Assembly: GCA_903892565.1 (NCBI GenBank)
Contig: CAITIX010000130.1
Coordinates: 1-37,084 of the forward strand
DNA length: 37,084 nt
Direction of reading: 5' to 3'
From: an uncultured Acidobacteriia bacterium
Lineage (GTDB): Bacteria > Acidobacteriota > Terriglobia > Bryobacterales > Bryobacteraceae
The notes under the pieces are model-generated. The model was given only the letters and a program-made list of their open reading frames with translations, was not told where the DNA came from and did not search any database. A program made the position numbers and the translations under genes. Every line of letters starts with the position of its first letter. The stretch's first letter is position 1. Below are positions 23,504 to 32,200 of this stretch, piece after piece.

Positions 23504-24310
23504 TTAGAGAGCAGGCGGAGGCGCGGGGGCCGTCGTCGGCGGAGGAGGTGGAGGCGGCGGAACCTTTTGCGTATCGCCAACAGCGCCGCCGGCGCCGAGA
23601 ACGCCGCCGTTGGATCCGATACCACGCGGCATACGCGTCACCACGGTATTGATGGCATCCACCATCGAGCGGAGGACTTGACGGGCAATCGTGCCTTTAT
23701 CGATTAAGCTCGCTTCGAGCGGTTCGCTGCGATAAACCTTCAGCGTGTCGCCCGTATGCAATACCTTGGGTTCGCCGCGAGGCAGCAACGCATGTTGCAC
23801 ATCCACGACGCCTTCTTCCACTTCCACCAGCGTGGTTTCATCGTCGTCATCGACGGAAACGTCGAACGTGGTGCCGCGCACGGAAATAACCGCAGTCGGC
23901 GTCAAGACGCGATTGGGATTCGGAACAGTGCCGTAGTGCTGAATGTGCACGCGCACGCGGCCCACCAGAACGTCGACGAAATCCTTCCAATTCGGGGGAT
24001 TCTTGCGGAATACCACACGCGCGTTCGGATAAACTTCAAACGTGCTGCCGTCGGAAACCTGCAGGATCGCGTGACCGTCTGGACCAGTGATGATCAGATC
24101 TCTGGCTTGCACGCTATCGCCAATGCTGAGAGCCCAGGGCTGCGAATCTTTGAGGACCGAAACCTGACCGCTTTGCGTGATGACCTTGGCCGCGTAATTC
24201 GCTGCATCCGAAGGAAGCATTTGGCCCGAAGCGATGCTGGAACACACGAAAGCCACGGCCGTCGCCAGTAGCGACAACCTCAGGCCACGGATTGCAATCG
24301 CGGGAGCCAT
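23504..24310 (-). CDS. FecR-domain secreted protein
   Basis: A 268-residue exported protein with a signal peptide (about 1-29, ending SIASG-Q) and a FecR-type beta domain at about residues 40-200: 'ITQSGQVSVLKDSQPWALSIGDSVQ', 'LQVSDGSTFEVYPNARVVF' and 'TPTAVISVRGTTFDVSVDDD' are the diagnostic strands (quoted in part). There is no transmembrane anti-sigma anchor and no sigma factor nearby, so this is the free-standing periplasmic FecR type, not a classical regulator. The C terminus holds a run of eight prolines. The open frame extends to 24676, but the start at 24310 gives the signal peptide. It is divergent from the BNR/TIGR03437 gene. Confidence 0.85.
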   Translation of the reverse strand: MAPAIAIRGLRLSLLATAVAFVCSSIASGQMLPSDAANYAAKVITQSGQVSVLKDSQPWALSIGDSVQARDLIITGPDGHAILQVSDGSTFEVYPNARVVFRKNPPNWKDFVDVLVGRVRVHIQHYGTVPNPNRVLTPTAVISVRGTTFDVSVDDDDETTLVEVEEGVVDVQHALLPRGEPKVLHTGDTLKVYRSEPLEASLIDKGTIARQVLRSMVDAINTVVTRMPRGIGSNGGVLGAGGAVGDTQKVPPPPPPPPTTAPAPPPAL

Positions 24311-24339
24311 GAGACTAGGAAACCAGTGTACCACCAAAA

Positions 24340-24351
24340 TTGCATTTGCAA
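24340..24351. promoter_or_regulatory. 12-nt inverted repeat in the FecR/BNR divergent region
   Basis: TTGCATTTGCAA is a perfect inverted repeat (TTGCA/TGCAA around TT), placed 30 nt upstream of the FecR start and about 97 nt upstream of the BNR start. It is a candidate operator shared by the divergent genes. A TACACT nearby on the minus strand could be a FecR -10. Confidence 0.4.
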
Positions 24352-24431
24352 GTAGGTCTCCCCGAGTTTTCTCTGTGGATTTTCTTTGGGAATCAGCAAC
24401 TTCTGACTGTAATGGCCGATAGAGAAGTGGG

Positions 24432-24437
24432 TACAAT
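24432..24437 (+). promoter_or_regulatory. Possible -10 (TACAAT) before the BNR/TIGR03437 gene
   Basis: TACAAT lies 10 nt before GTG 24448; no Shine-Dalgarno or good -35 is visible. It would give a nearly leaderless transcript and would exclude the upstream ATG choices at 24340 and 24412. Confidence 0.4.
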
Positions 24438-24447
24438 AGACTCGTCC

Positions 24448-26229
24448 GTGTGTAAAAGCTACTCAGTCGCGCTACTGGTCCCGCTCGCCTTCCTGGCGGC
24501 GACGGCGAACGGCCAGAATCCGGCCGCCCAGTGGCGTCATGTGGGCGGCTACGCGGTGGACGGCGGACAAAATCGCGTTGCCGGGACGGTTTCAGGAGCG
24601 GTGGACCGCGTTTGGTATTCGGGCGACGGCGCAACATTATATATACAAACGGCGTTTGGGCTGAAGTTTCAGACACTTGACCTTGAAAACTGGGCCGCCA
24701 CGACCCAAGCCCCCAATGTCCCCAGGGCGAATGTGCTTGGGCTGGTGCCGGGATCGGCCGGCGTCCCCGGGACTATTCGGGACTTGGCCGTTTCTCCGAA
24801 GAATCCCGACGAGATCGCCGCAGCCACTGACCTAGGCGTGTTTCGCTCGGCCGATGCCGGAAAATCCTGGACCAGTCTGAATGACGGGCTTCCAAATCTG
24901 CCCGTGGCGAGGCTCCTGAATCTGCCCGAAAATGGACAGGGCGTGCGGATCGAGCTACGCGGAAATCGCGCGGCGGAATGGCCTCCGGGAGAGAAGCAGG
25001 CGTGGCTGGCGGCAGATAATTCCGACATTCTGACCGAGGCCCAATTGCGGGCAGCGTTGGGAGCGCTTTCTGGTGTGCAGGTCACGGCGGTAACCGTTTC
25101 GGGAGATGCGGTTTACGCTGGAACGGCGGATGGTCAACTTCGCGCGTCGTCAGACCGTGGACAATCTTGGCAGGTGTACCCGGCCACAGGTTCTGGTCCG
25201 GTAGAACGCATCTGGGTGAATCCAGAGGACACGCGCGTTGCGATCGCGGTTTTCGGGAAAACTCCGGCGAACGCTATGGTGCTCGATCAAAGGGCTCACG
25301 TACTGCACACGATCAGCGGTGGTGTGGTGTGGGATAACCTGACGGCCAACTTGCCAGATGTTGCTGCGCACGGCGTGACGGCGGATGTCGCAAGCGGAGC
25401 AATCTACGTCGCTACCGATGCAGGGGTGTTCGCCGGTTATGCGGATTTGGCGAGTTTGGGCGCGTCTCCCCAGTGGACGGCGCTGCCCGGATTGCCGTCT
25501 GTTCCAGCCGCGGACGTGAAATTGGACGGGCAGGGCAATCAGTTGTGGGCGGCGGTCGAAGGCTATGGCGTCTATGCCACGCTCGCGCCGCATCGCTATT
25601 TGGACCCCAGGGTTGTAAACGCAGCGGATCTAGTGGCGCGCGCCGTGGCTCCCGGGTCGCTCATCAGCATTCTTGGTGCGCAGGTAACGGCGGTGCGCGC
25701 GGGCGATGTGACCATTCCAGTGCTGAACGCGTCTTCGGGAGCATCGCAGTTGCAGGTGCCGTTCGACGTGAAGGGCAATCTGCTCGCGCTGACGGCAACG
25801 GTGGGTGGAACCGGGATGACGTTCGCTCCGTTGACGGTGGCTGCGGCTGCCCCTGCGATTTTCACAGGTCCCGATGGGATGCCCATGCTGCTCGACGGCG
25901 ATAGCGGAGTCATGCTGGACGCCATGACGCCCGCGCATTCCGGCGGGCGCATTCAGATTCTTGCCTCGGGGCTGGGGAGCGTGACTCCCGAGTGGCCCGC
26001 AGGCTTGGCTGCGCCTTTAGAAAATACGCCGCGCGTAGCCGGTGCCGTGAGCGTGTATTTGGATCGTACGCCCGTTGCCGTGACGCGGGCCATCCTGGCG
26101 CCGGGCTACGTCGGTTTGTATCTGGTGGAGATCACCGTGCCAAAGATCGTCAATTACGGTCCGGCGGAATTGTACGTGGACATGGGCGGCGCGGTGAGCA
26201 ATCGCGTGCGCGTCTATATTGAACCCTAA
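24448..26229 (+). CDS. Secreted BNR beta-propeller protein with TIGR03437 C-terminal domain
   Basis: About 593 residues from GTG 24448; ATG 24412 or the ATG at 24340 are alternatives. The GTG start gives a compact signal peptide (K-containing n-region, hydrophobic core ending ATANG-Q). Sialidase-type BNR/Asp-box repeats ('VFRSADAGKSWTSLNDG', 'RASSDRGQSWQVY') and other blades form a propeller over about residues 20-380. The C-terminal roughly 205 residues ('VVNAADLVARAVAPGSLISILGA' in part, 'AAPAIFTGPDG', 'IQILASGLGSVTPEWPAGL', 'LAPGYVGLYLVEITVP') match the Solibacter C-terminal domain TIGR03437. Probably exported or surface-located. It ends 1 nt before the methyltransferase gene. TACAAT lies 10 nt before the GTG. 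Confidence 0.82.
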   Translation: MCKSYSVALLVPLAFLAATANGQNPAAQWRHVGGYAVDGGQNRVAGTVSGAVDRVWYSGDGATLYIQTAFGLKFQTLDLENWAATTQAPNVPRANVLGLVPGSAGVPGTIRDLAVSPKNPDEIAAATDLGVFRSADAGKSWTSLNDGLPNLPVARLLNLPENGQGVRIELRGNRAAEWPPGEKQAWLAADNSDILTEAQLRAALGALSGVQVTAVTVSGDAVYAGTADGQLRASSDRGQSWQVYPATGSGPVERIWVNPEDTRVAIAVFGKTPANAMVLDQRAHVLHTISGGVVWDNLTANLPDVAAHGVTADVASGAIYVATDAGVFAGYADLASLGASPQWTALPGLPSVPAADVKLDGQGNQLWAAVEGYGVYATLAPHRYLDPRVVNAADLVARAVAPGSLISILGAQVTAVRAGDVTIPVLNASSGASQLQVPFDVKGNLLALTATVGGTGMTFAPLTVAAAAPAIFTGPDGMPMLLDGDSGVMLDAMTPAHSGGRIQILASGLGSVTPEWPAGLAAPLENTPRVAGAVSVYLDRTPVAVTRAILAPGYVGLYLVEITVPKIVNYGPAELYVDMGGAVSNRVRVYIEP

Positions 26230-26230
26230 A

Positions 26231-26827
26231 ATGAAAACCGTACATTTCACTCTGCCGGTGGTCGCGGCAGTTGTTCTTACTTTATTCGTTGCCTCGCTAC
26301 CGGCGCAGCAGCAGGCGGAAGCGGGCGCCGAGAACAAGCAGGCTGACAAGAAGGACGACAAGAAGATCGCTCCGTACTATCCAACGCCTAATTCCATCGT
26401 CGAGAAGATGCTCGAGCTGGGAGGCTTGAAGGCGGGCGAGAAGATGTACGATTTGGGCTCGGGCGACGGGCGCTTTGTGATCATCGCGGCGCGCAAGTAT
26501 AAGGCCGATGCTTATGGGGTCGAACTCGATGAATCCCTCGTCAAACAGAGTTCGGACCGGATTCGAACCCTGGGCCTATCGCCCACGGCGCACATTATTC
26601 AGGGAGATTTGCTGGAGCAGGACTATTCTTCCGCCGATTTACTGACGATTTATCTTTTGCCAGTGGCTATCGAAAAAGTGACGCCGATTCTCGAAAAGCA
26701 GTTGAAGAAGGGCGCGCGCGTGGTCGTGCACGATTTCGAATTTTACCGGTGGAAGCCCGCCAAGATCGTCGACATCGATGACGATGGCGAGGGACGTAGC
26801 CACCGTTTGTTCCTCTACAAACGCTAA
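26231..26827 (+). CDS. Class I SAM methyltransferase with N-terminal signal/anchor
   Basis: A 198-residue protein whose first 30 residues are a signal peptide or membrane anchor ('TLPVVAAVVLTLFVASLPAQ'), followed by a charged Lys/Asp linker and a class I methyltransferase domain. The SAM site is 'MYDLGSGDGRFVI' (about residues 75-88), with 'GVELDESLVKQS' as motif Post I, 'IIQGDLLEQDYSSADLLTIYLLP' broken over motifs II-IV. The domain resembles the FAM173/lysine-methyltransferase-like group, by my recollection of 'PTP', 'YDLGSGDGR' and 'YLLP' blocks. The start has a TAA-A-ATG arrangement, 1 nt after the BNR gene. An exported methyltransferase is unusual because SAM is cytoplasmic; a membrane-tethered cytoplasmic domain would resolve this. 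Confidence 0.83.
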   Translation: MKTVHFTLPVVAAVVLTLFVASLPAQQQAEAGAENKQADKKDDKKIAPYYPTPNSIVEKMLELGGLKAGEKMYDLGSGDGRFVIIAARKYKADAYGVELDESLVKQSSDRIRTLGLSPTAHIIQGDLLEQDYSSADLLTIYLLPVAIEKVTPILEKQLKKGARVVVHDFEFYRWKPAKIVDIDDDGEGRSHRLFLYKR

Positions 26828-26828
26828 T

Positions 26829-27953
26829 ATGCTTCCTTATCGCGGACGAATGGCGTTGCGCATCGCGCGGGTGGCGTTGGCCTTTACCACGCTCGGCGCG
26901 TATCCCTTTGTGGCAGGCGCCCGGATGAGTGCGTCGCTCGCGTTTTTGGTGGCCTACGCCATCTTTGCCACGGGAACCTTGTACGAGATCCATTCCGCAC
27001 CCAAGCCAAACGCGCTTGTGGCGTTGATCATTGATTGGGCGTTTTTCGCCTACTGCCTAATGCTGTTGCCGTTGCCCTGGGCGCCGGCTCTGGCGCTCGG
27101 CTACTTGCTTTGCTCGGCGGCCATGCTGCATCCCTATCTGCGCGTGATGATTGTTGGCTCCCTTGCTGTGGTGCTCATTGGGCTGGGAACAGGGGGCGGC
27201 TCCTTCTTTTGGCTGTCGGTGGCCTCGGCGGCACTGGCCACCGCGTTCGCGCTCCACAAGGACAATCAGGATACGCGCATGTCTCGCGTGTTGCGCCACA
27301 ATGTCATGATTCGCTCCGATGCCGAAGGCGCGCGCGAAGCCGAACGTCAGCGAGTGGCAGCCGATTTCCACGACGGCCCGCTGCAGAACTTTATCAGCTT
27401 CCAGATGCGTCTGGAAATCATCAAGAAGCTGCTGGGACGCGACGTGCAGGCCGCCATGCAAGAGCTGAAACAATTACAGGAGCTGTGCAAGGAGCAGGTT
27501 ACGGAATTGCGCGGTTTTGTACGCAGCATGCGGCCGGTGGATGAAGGCGCAAGCTTGGGCTCGTCGCTCAGCCGCATGGTCGAACAATTCCAGCGCGACA
27601 CGGGCATTGCGGCAAGTTTTTCGAGCGGCGAAATTTGCGATCCATCGCAGACCGAAGTATCGCTCGAGTTGCTGCAGATCGTGCGCGAGACGCTGCACAA
27701 CATTCACAAGCATTCGGGAGCCTCGCGCGTCGCGGTCTCCGTGGGCTTGCGCGGGCGCAAGATCGAAATGAAGGCGGAGGACAACGGCGGCGGATTCCCG
27801 TTTAGCGGCGCCTTCACGCTGGATGAGCTGGAACTGATGCGCATGGGACCGGCCAGCATCCGGCGGCGCGTGCGAATGCTCGGTGGCGATCTCATGCTGC
27901 ATTCCCGTCCCGGCCAAGGCGCAAGTCTAGAGATTAGCGTCCCGCTGGTTTAG
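26829..27953 (+). CDS. NarX/DesK-type sensor histidine kinase (HisKA_3)
   Basis: A 374-residue membrane sensor kinase. About six hydrophobic segments occupy residues 10-142, then a short coiled linker, then a HisKA_3 dimerisation domain with the phospho-accepting H181 in 'AERQRVAADFHDGPLQNFIS', and a HATPase_c domain with N-box 'ETLHNIHKHSGASRV' and G-box 'EDNGGGFPF'. 'GPASIRRRVRMLGGDLMLHS' and a final 'GQGASLEISVPL' complete the fold. Its ATG lies 1 nt after the methyltransferase stop. No LuxR-type response regulator is in the window, so the partner is elsewhere. Sensing is probably of a membrane or envelope signal. Confidence 0.92.
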   Translation: MLPYRGRMALRIARVALAFTTLGAYPFVAGARMSASLAFLVAYAIFATGTLYEIHSAPKPNALVALIIDWAFFAYCLMLLPLPWAPALALGYLLCSAAMLHPYLRVMIVGSLAVVLIGLGTGGGSFFWLSVASAALATAFALHKDNQDTRMSRVLRHNVMIRSDAEGAREAERQRVAADFHDGPLQNFISFQMRLEIIKKLLGRDVQAAMQELKQLQELCKEQVTELRGFVRSMRPVDEGASLGSSLSRMVEQFQRDTGIAASFSSGEICDPSQTEVSLELLQIVRETLHNIHKHSGASRVAVSVGLRGRKIEMKAEDNGGGFPFSGAFTLDELELMRMGPASIRRRVRMLGGDLMLHSRPGQGASLEISVPLV

Positions 27954-27987
27954 AAATGACAAATTGATCTAGCGTCCTCAGCCGTGG

Positions 27988-28031
27988 AGCGGACGCGTGT
28001 GTCTTTCGTCCGTTCCGGACCCTCGTCCGCT
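27988..28031. other. Alternative hairpins after the histidine kinase gene
   Basis: GAGCGGACG (27988-27996) can pair with CGTCCGTTC (28008-28016, one G-T wobble), and its core AGCGGACG can instead pair with CGTCCGCT further on (about 28024-28031). The two are mutually exclusive. No T tract follows either, so a simple terminator is not shown. Confidence 0.35.
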
Positions 28032-28034
28032 TCA

Positions 28035-28046
28035 GAACCGCGGTTC
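28035..28046. repeat. 12-nt perfect palindrome
   Basis: GAACCGCGGTTC is self-complementary over 12 nt, in the 268-nt gap between the convergent kinase gene and small membrane protein gene. It may be a protein-binding site or chance. Confidence 0.5.
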
Positions 28047-28221
28047 AGCGGGACCGCCCCACTCGCGGTTATCTGTTAGATGAACTGCTGACTCAGCACA
28101 CGAGGAATCCGGCGTTCCTTGGCACAACACCCGTGCCGTACCCATCCTCACGCCAGGGTAGAGTTTTAACGATAGAAAGAACGGTACGGTCGGAGAGAAC
28201 CGGTCTTCGGGGTGGGTGGCA

Positions 28222-28545
28222 TTACGAGAACATTGTTCCGTTGCCGAACACTTGATCCAGGATCGACAACGCCGCCAGCCCAATGGCTGCACCGGAGAGG
28301 AACGCGACGAACTTGGTGAAGCCTTTGCTCATGAACTCGAAACGCAAAATGAGCGCAAATGCCAGGCCCACGTACATGATGTAGGAGTTCATCCCAGCGG
28401 TAGAAACCATCGTGAAGGCGATGGCATAAAAAAGTAGAGGGAGGTTGCTGGTGAACTTGCCCCGATAGAGCGAGGCCAAGGCGCATATTCCAAGCACGAC
28501 GACGAGTAGCAACGTTATGTTAGCCGGAGTCGCGTCAAAGTACAT
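28222..28545 (-). CDS. Small integral membrane protein, hypothetical
   Basis: A 107-residue hydrophobic protein with three or four predicted helices (about 9-27, 35-52, 54-70 and 80-98). The family is not recognised. A good GGGAGG lies 5 nt before the ATG. It is 21 nt downstream of the outer-membrane barrel gene on the same strand and could close that operon. Nothing indicates a catalytic role; 'YVGLAFALILRFEFMSKGF' contains a single Arg-Glu pair inside a hydrophobic run that might be buried. Confidence 0.7.
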   Translation of the reverse strand: MYFDATPANITLLLVVVLGICALASLYRGKFTSNLPLLFYAIAFTMVSTAGMNSYIMYVGLAFALILRFEFMSKGFTKFVAFLSGAAIGLAALSILDQVFGNGTMFS

Positions 28546-28566
28546 GGCAACCTCCCATGAACGAAA

Positions 28567-29214
28567 TTAGAACAGGTAGCTGATCCCGACCATCGGGACG
28601 ATTTCTTGTCTCCAGCCGCTGATCTTAGAGCCGACATTCGGCGCAATGATGTCTTGCGGGATGGCGGTCAGGTAATCGTGGACCTCCAAACGCAGGCCCA
28701 GGTGATTGGTCAGTTTGACTTTTACTCCAGCGCCAAGGCTCAGCATCGGCTTCAGCTGATTTGTGTTCGTCAGAAGCGCAAACTGGCTTAGAGGCTGAAC
28801 CAAAACCTGGGTGCCCGTTCCGCGGTAGTACTTCACTCCGCCGCCGGCGGCCAAGTAGGGGCGCACTCTCGCCTTCACTGGCGTGAAGTGATATAGGAAG
28901 TCGTAGTGTAACGTGTACGCTTCGGCGGCAAAGGTCGCCTGCCCGGTGCCGTTGGAAAGTTGGAGATCGCCGCGGGAATATCCGATGCGCACGTCGCCGC
29001 CCCAGTGCTCGCCGACGCTGTTCGAAAGCCAAAGGGCGCCCGCGACATTCGTCTGTGCCTTTACATCGGCGGAGGAGGCTCCGTTTGTGACGGTGTTCGA
29101 GGGCGTGAAACTTCCCCCCAAGCCACCGCCAAATTCCCATTTCTGCGCCATGGCGGCCGGTGAAAACGTCAGCACGGCGGCGGCGGTCAGGATTGTAATT
29201 CGCTTCATGTCCAT
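28567..29214 (-). CDS. Outer-membrane beta-barrel protein
   Basis: A 215-residue exported protein with a signal peptide (about 1-23, ending AMA-Q) and alternating-hydrophobicity strands ending in a C-terminal aromatic residue (…VGISYLF), the hallmark of an outer-membrane barrel. 'KWEFGGGLGGSFTPS' at the mature N terminus and 'VRPYLAAGGGVKYYRG' are typical of eight-stranded OmpA/OmpW/PagP-like porins. A GGAGA lies 6 nt before ATG 29214; the next Met at codon 3 could equally start. It follows the giant propeller gene in the same direction, so it may provide the outer-membrane part of a related apparatus. Confidence 0.82.
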   Translation of the reverse strand: MDMKRITILTAAAVLTFSPAAMAQKWEFGGGLGGSFTPSNTVTNGASSADVKAQTNVAGALWLSNSVGEHWGGDVRIGYSRGDLQLSNGTGQATFAAEAYTLHYDFLYHFTPVKARVRPYLAAGGGVKYYRGTGTQVLVQPLSQFALLTNTNQLKPMLSLGAGVKVKLTNHLGLRLEVHDYLTAIPQDIIAPNVGSKISGWRQEIVPMVGISYLF

Positions 29215-29264
29215 TTTATTTCTCCGCGAGTCTCTTTCTTTTTTCTTCTGGTTCGATCATTTGC

Positions 29265-29280
29265 GGCCGTTCGAGCGGCC
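29265..29280 (-). terminator. Short GC hairpin after the giant propeller gene
   Basis: GGCCG and CGGCC (5 bp) enclose a 6-nt loop in the 84-nt gap between the propeller stop and the outer-membrane barrel start. It has no T tract. It may be a weak attenuator or an RNA-stabilising end rather than a true terminator. Confidence 0.28.
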
Positions 29281-29298
29281 TCCACGAAATGCCCGGTT

Positions 29299-32200
29299 CT
29301 ACTTCACGACGCGGACTTGCGTCGATTGCGAAATGCCCGCTTGCGAAATCGTCAATGGGACACTCAGCCCGAGCGGTGTTTGCAGGTCCACCGAGACGTC
29401 CACTTCGTATACACCCGCTACCCCTGGCACAAGGGCCGCGCTTACGATTCCCGCGTTAATCCCGCCAATCGTTACCGTGGGTGGCAGCACTACGCTTTGC
29501 AGCGGATTTCCGGTAGGCGCCACTCCCGCAGTGGCGGGCGGCGACGTCTGGCCCATGCCCGCCAGAAAGATCTGCAGGATGTCGCCCGTATGCACGGGGT
29601 TTGACGGTGTCGCCAAGAGTCCGTTCGTTTTACGGGTCACGTAAGGAAGCGGGGTGTCCGGGCTGACTGACGTGTTCAGGAAGACGGAAGGCGCGGCTGG
29701 TTGAACGTTCAGCGAAAAAGGATCGCTGATGCCCGCCGTGCTGCGCACGAGGATCGACGCGGTCCCTGAGATATCGTAAGGGATCTGCGCGTTGACCAAA
29801 GAAGGAGACGCGTAATACAGCGGCAGCTTTTCCCCGTTCACCGTAAAGCACGCATTGCCCAGCGACGTTGCCAGCGGGAACCCGGAAGCCTGGCTTGTAG
29901 CGCTGAGGTTCGTGCCATAAATCGAAATGAGTCCACCGGTAGCCAGATTGGAAGAGCCGTCCGCGCTGCTCACGACTGAGCTGATCGAGGGCCTCGCCGC
30001 CGGGATGTAGAAATTTCCTGGAAGAACGGTCAAGCCCGAAACGGTCAGAGCGTAGATGGACGATTGATCGGGCGATACGGCCAATGTTCGCGTCAGGCTC
30101 AAAATTGTCTGGCCGACTTGTCCCACGGCGCCGGTCAACATGCTGGTGTACGTTTTGGGAGCTTCCGTCATCAACACCTGGTCAAATTCCGTGAAGTTTA
30201 TCGTGTTGATCAACTGAAGTACGCCGGGGTCTGAGTCTGCGGTGGAACTGGTCCGAACACCGATCCCGAGGAGCGGCGCGACTCCCGAGGCTGTCCCCTC
30301 GGTGGTGGGGAAAGCCGTCCCCGCCGGCACCAGCGAACCGTTGACCAGGTTTGCGCCAAAGTTCCACAACTGGCTGTTTAAGACACCGTAGCTGCCCTTG
30401 ATCGTGGCCAGATCCTGGCGTCCCGCGACCCAGGCGTTTGCCGTGGCGTCGTAGCCTGCCAGCGTGCCGTCGGTGAGGGCCAGCGTTATATAAGTGCCAT
30501 CTCCCGACGGAGCCATGACGCCATCGAAAGATGTCAGATTGTTCGAGATGATTGCGGGATTGACAGCGGCATCGAGCGTTTCCGGTGTGCTTGCCACCCG
30601 ATTTGTGAAGTCTAGTTGATCTAACACTCCGCTCGGGGTATCGGCCTTGACCGGCACGGGGAGACCGGCATTGCGATTTAACGAAAACCACTTATTGTTG
30701 GAGATGCCGACCGATCTCGGATAGTGGCCGTAGGGGACCACGATGGGAGGAGTCGCAGTGAGCGTGTTCAGGTCGAAAACGTTCGCCAGCATCGAATTGT
30801 CATTGCCCACCACGAGGTAGTTGTTATCCAAGGTGAACGCCATTTGCGTCGGTGTGTTACCGGTGCGCAGCGTGGCGATCTGCGTGAGCGTGTTCGTGTC
30901 GAAGACCTGCACCAGATTCTTGTCCTGGCGCAGTAGGTATAAACGCTTGCGGGTTGGATCCGCCAGCATGTCGACAATCGTGCCGGGGACGTTGATAATG
31001 CGTCCGACCTGCGTAGCTCCGTGCATGTTGATTAAGAGACGAACCGCGGGCGGCAGATTGATCGCAGCGTTCGACTTGATCGTCAGGGGAATGGTCGTTG
31101 TGCCCTTTTTGGCCTGAAACACTAAGGGATCTATCGTCACCTGTACTTGTGCAGGGGTCGTCCCCGTGGTCTGCGAAAATGTAATGCCAGCCGTGCCGGC
31201 CGGCAGCGAGAGGGTGAAGTCCGCAGGCGCGGAGCCCAAGCTATTGATGGTGAGTGTCTGCGTCCAAAGCGATGCGGTGCATCCGTTGCCGGTGTCGGCA
31301 AACAGCAAGTCTTCCTGCGCGGTTCCGATTTGTGGAGTGTTGGGCAGCTGGCCGATGGGGAAAATCGTGACGCCGCTCGCGGAAATGGAATACATCGTAT
31401 TCCCATCGCTCGACATCAGTGAACGTGCAGAGAGATCCTCCGACAGCTGGATGCGTTCGCGCACCGTCAAGTTATCGGTATCCATAATATTCAGTACGTG
31501 GCCTTCGCTTGGGGCGGGGACTTGCGAATAAATGAGATTCCGCTTCACGTCCCAAGCGTGGCTCCCCAGTTGAAACGCACCGTTGGGCGCGCCGACCTGT
31601 GCAATTTGGCAAGGTCCCGGACCAGCGGGCGGGGAAGTCAGCGGATCCGTCAAACAAGTGGCGCTGGTGACAAATTGGTGTTCCGACCATCCGGACATGA
31701 CGTGCGTGCCCGTGGCGTCCGAAGCGACGGACCGGGGGCCCATGGGCGGCGTGCTGATGAAGCCTTGCACCACGAGTGTTTGAGTCGGAACGTTGTAGCG
31801 CAAAAATTCCGATTGATTGGACGTCGCCGAATCGTCCTGTATGAGCGCCCCGAGAACGGTAATGGTGTTCAAATCCGTTGAAACGGAGGTGGCGGTCTGA
31901 ATAATTTGGATCGGCGTGGTCGGTACCTGAATGTTTGCCCCGGTAGGCGCCGGATCCAGCGGCAGAATGCGGCTGAAGATGGGCACGGTTCCGATGGTCT
32001 TCATGACGCCGGTCGACGGAGTCAACGCAAATATGTTCGGCGGAAGCGGCGCTGCCTGGCCCGACGAGCTCACAATGACCAAAGCTTTTCCATCGCTGCC
32101 AAATGCGACCGACAACACCGGATTGTTCAACGGGATCGTGCGGACAATGCCGCCCGTTGTGAGATCGACGATGCTGAGACCTCCAGTGGCAGGTTGAAAT

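Noticed and set aside
28032-28292. 86-codon minus-strand frame overlapping the small membrane protein gene
   Set aside because: It is out of frame with the well-supported gene at 28222, has no ribosome site and no recognisable composition.
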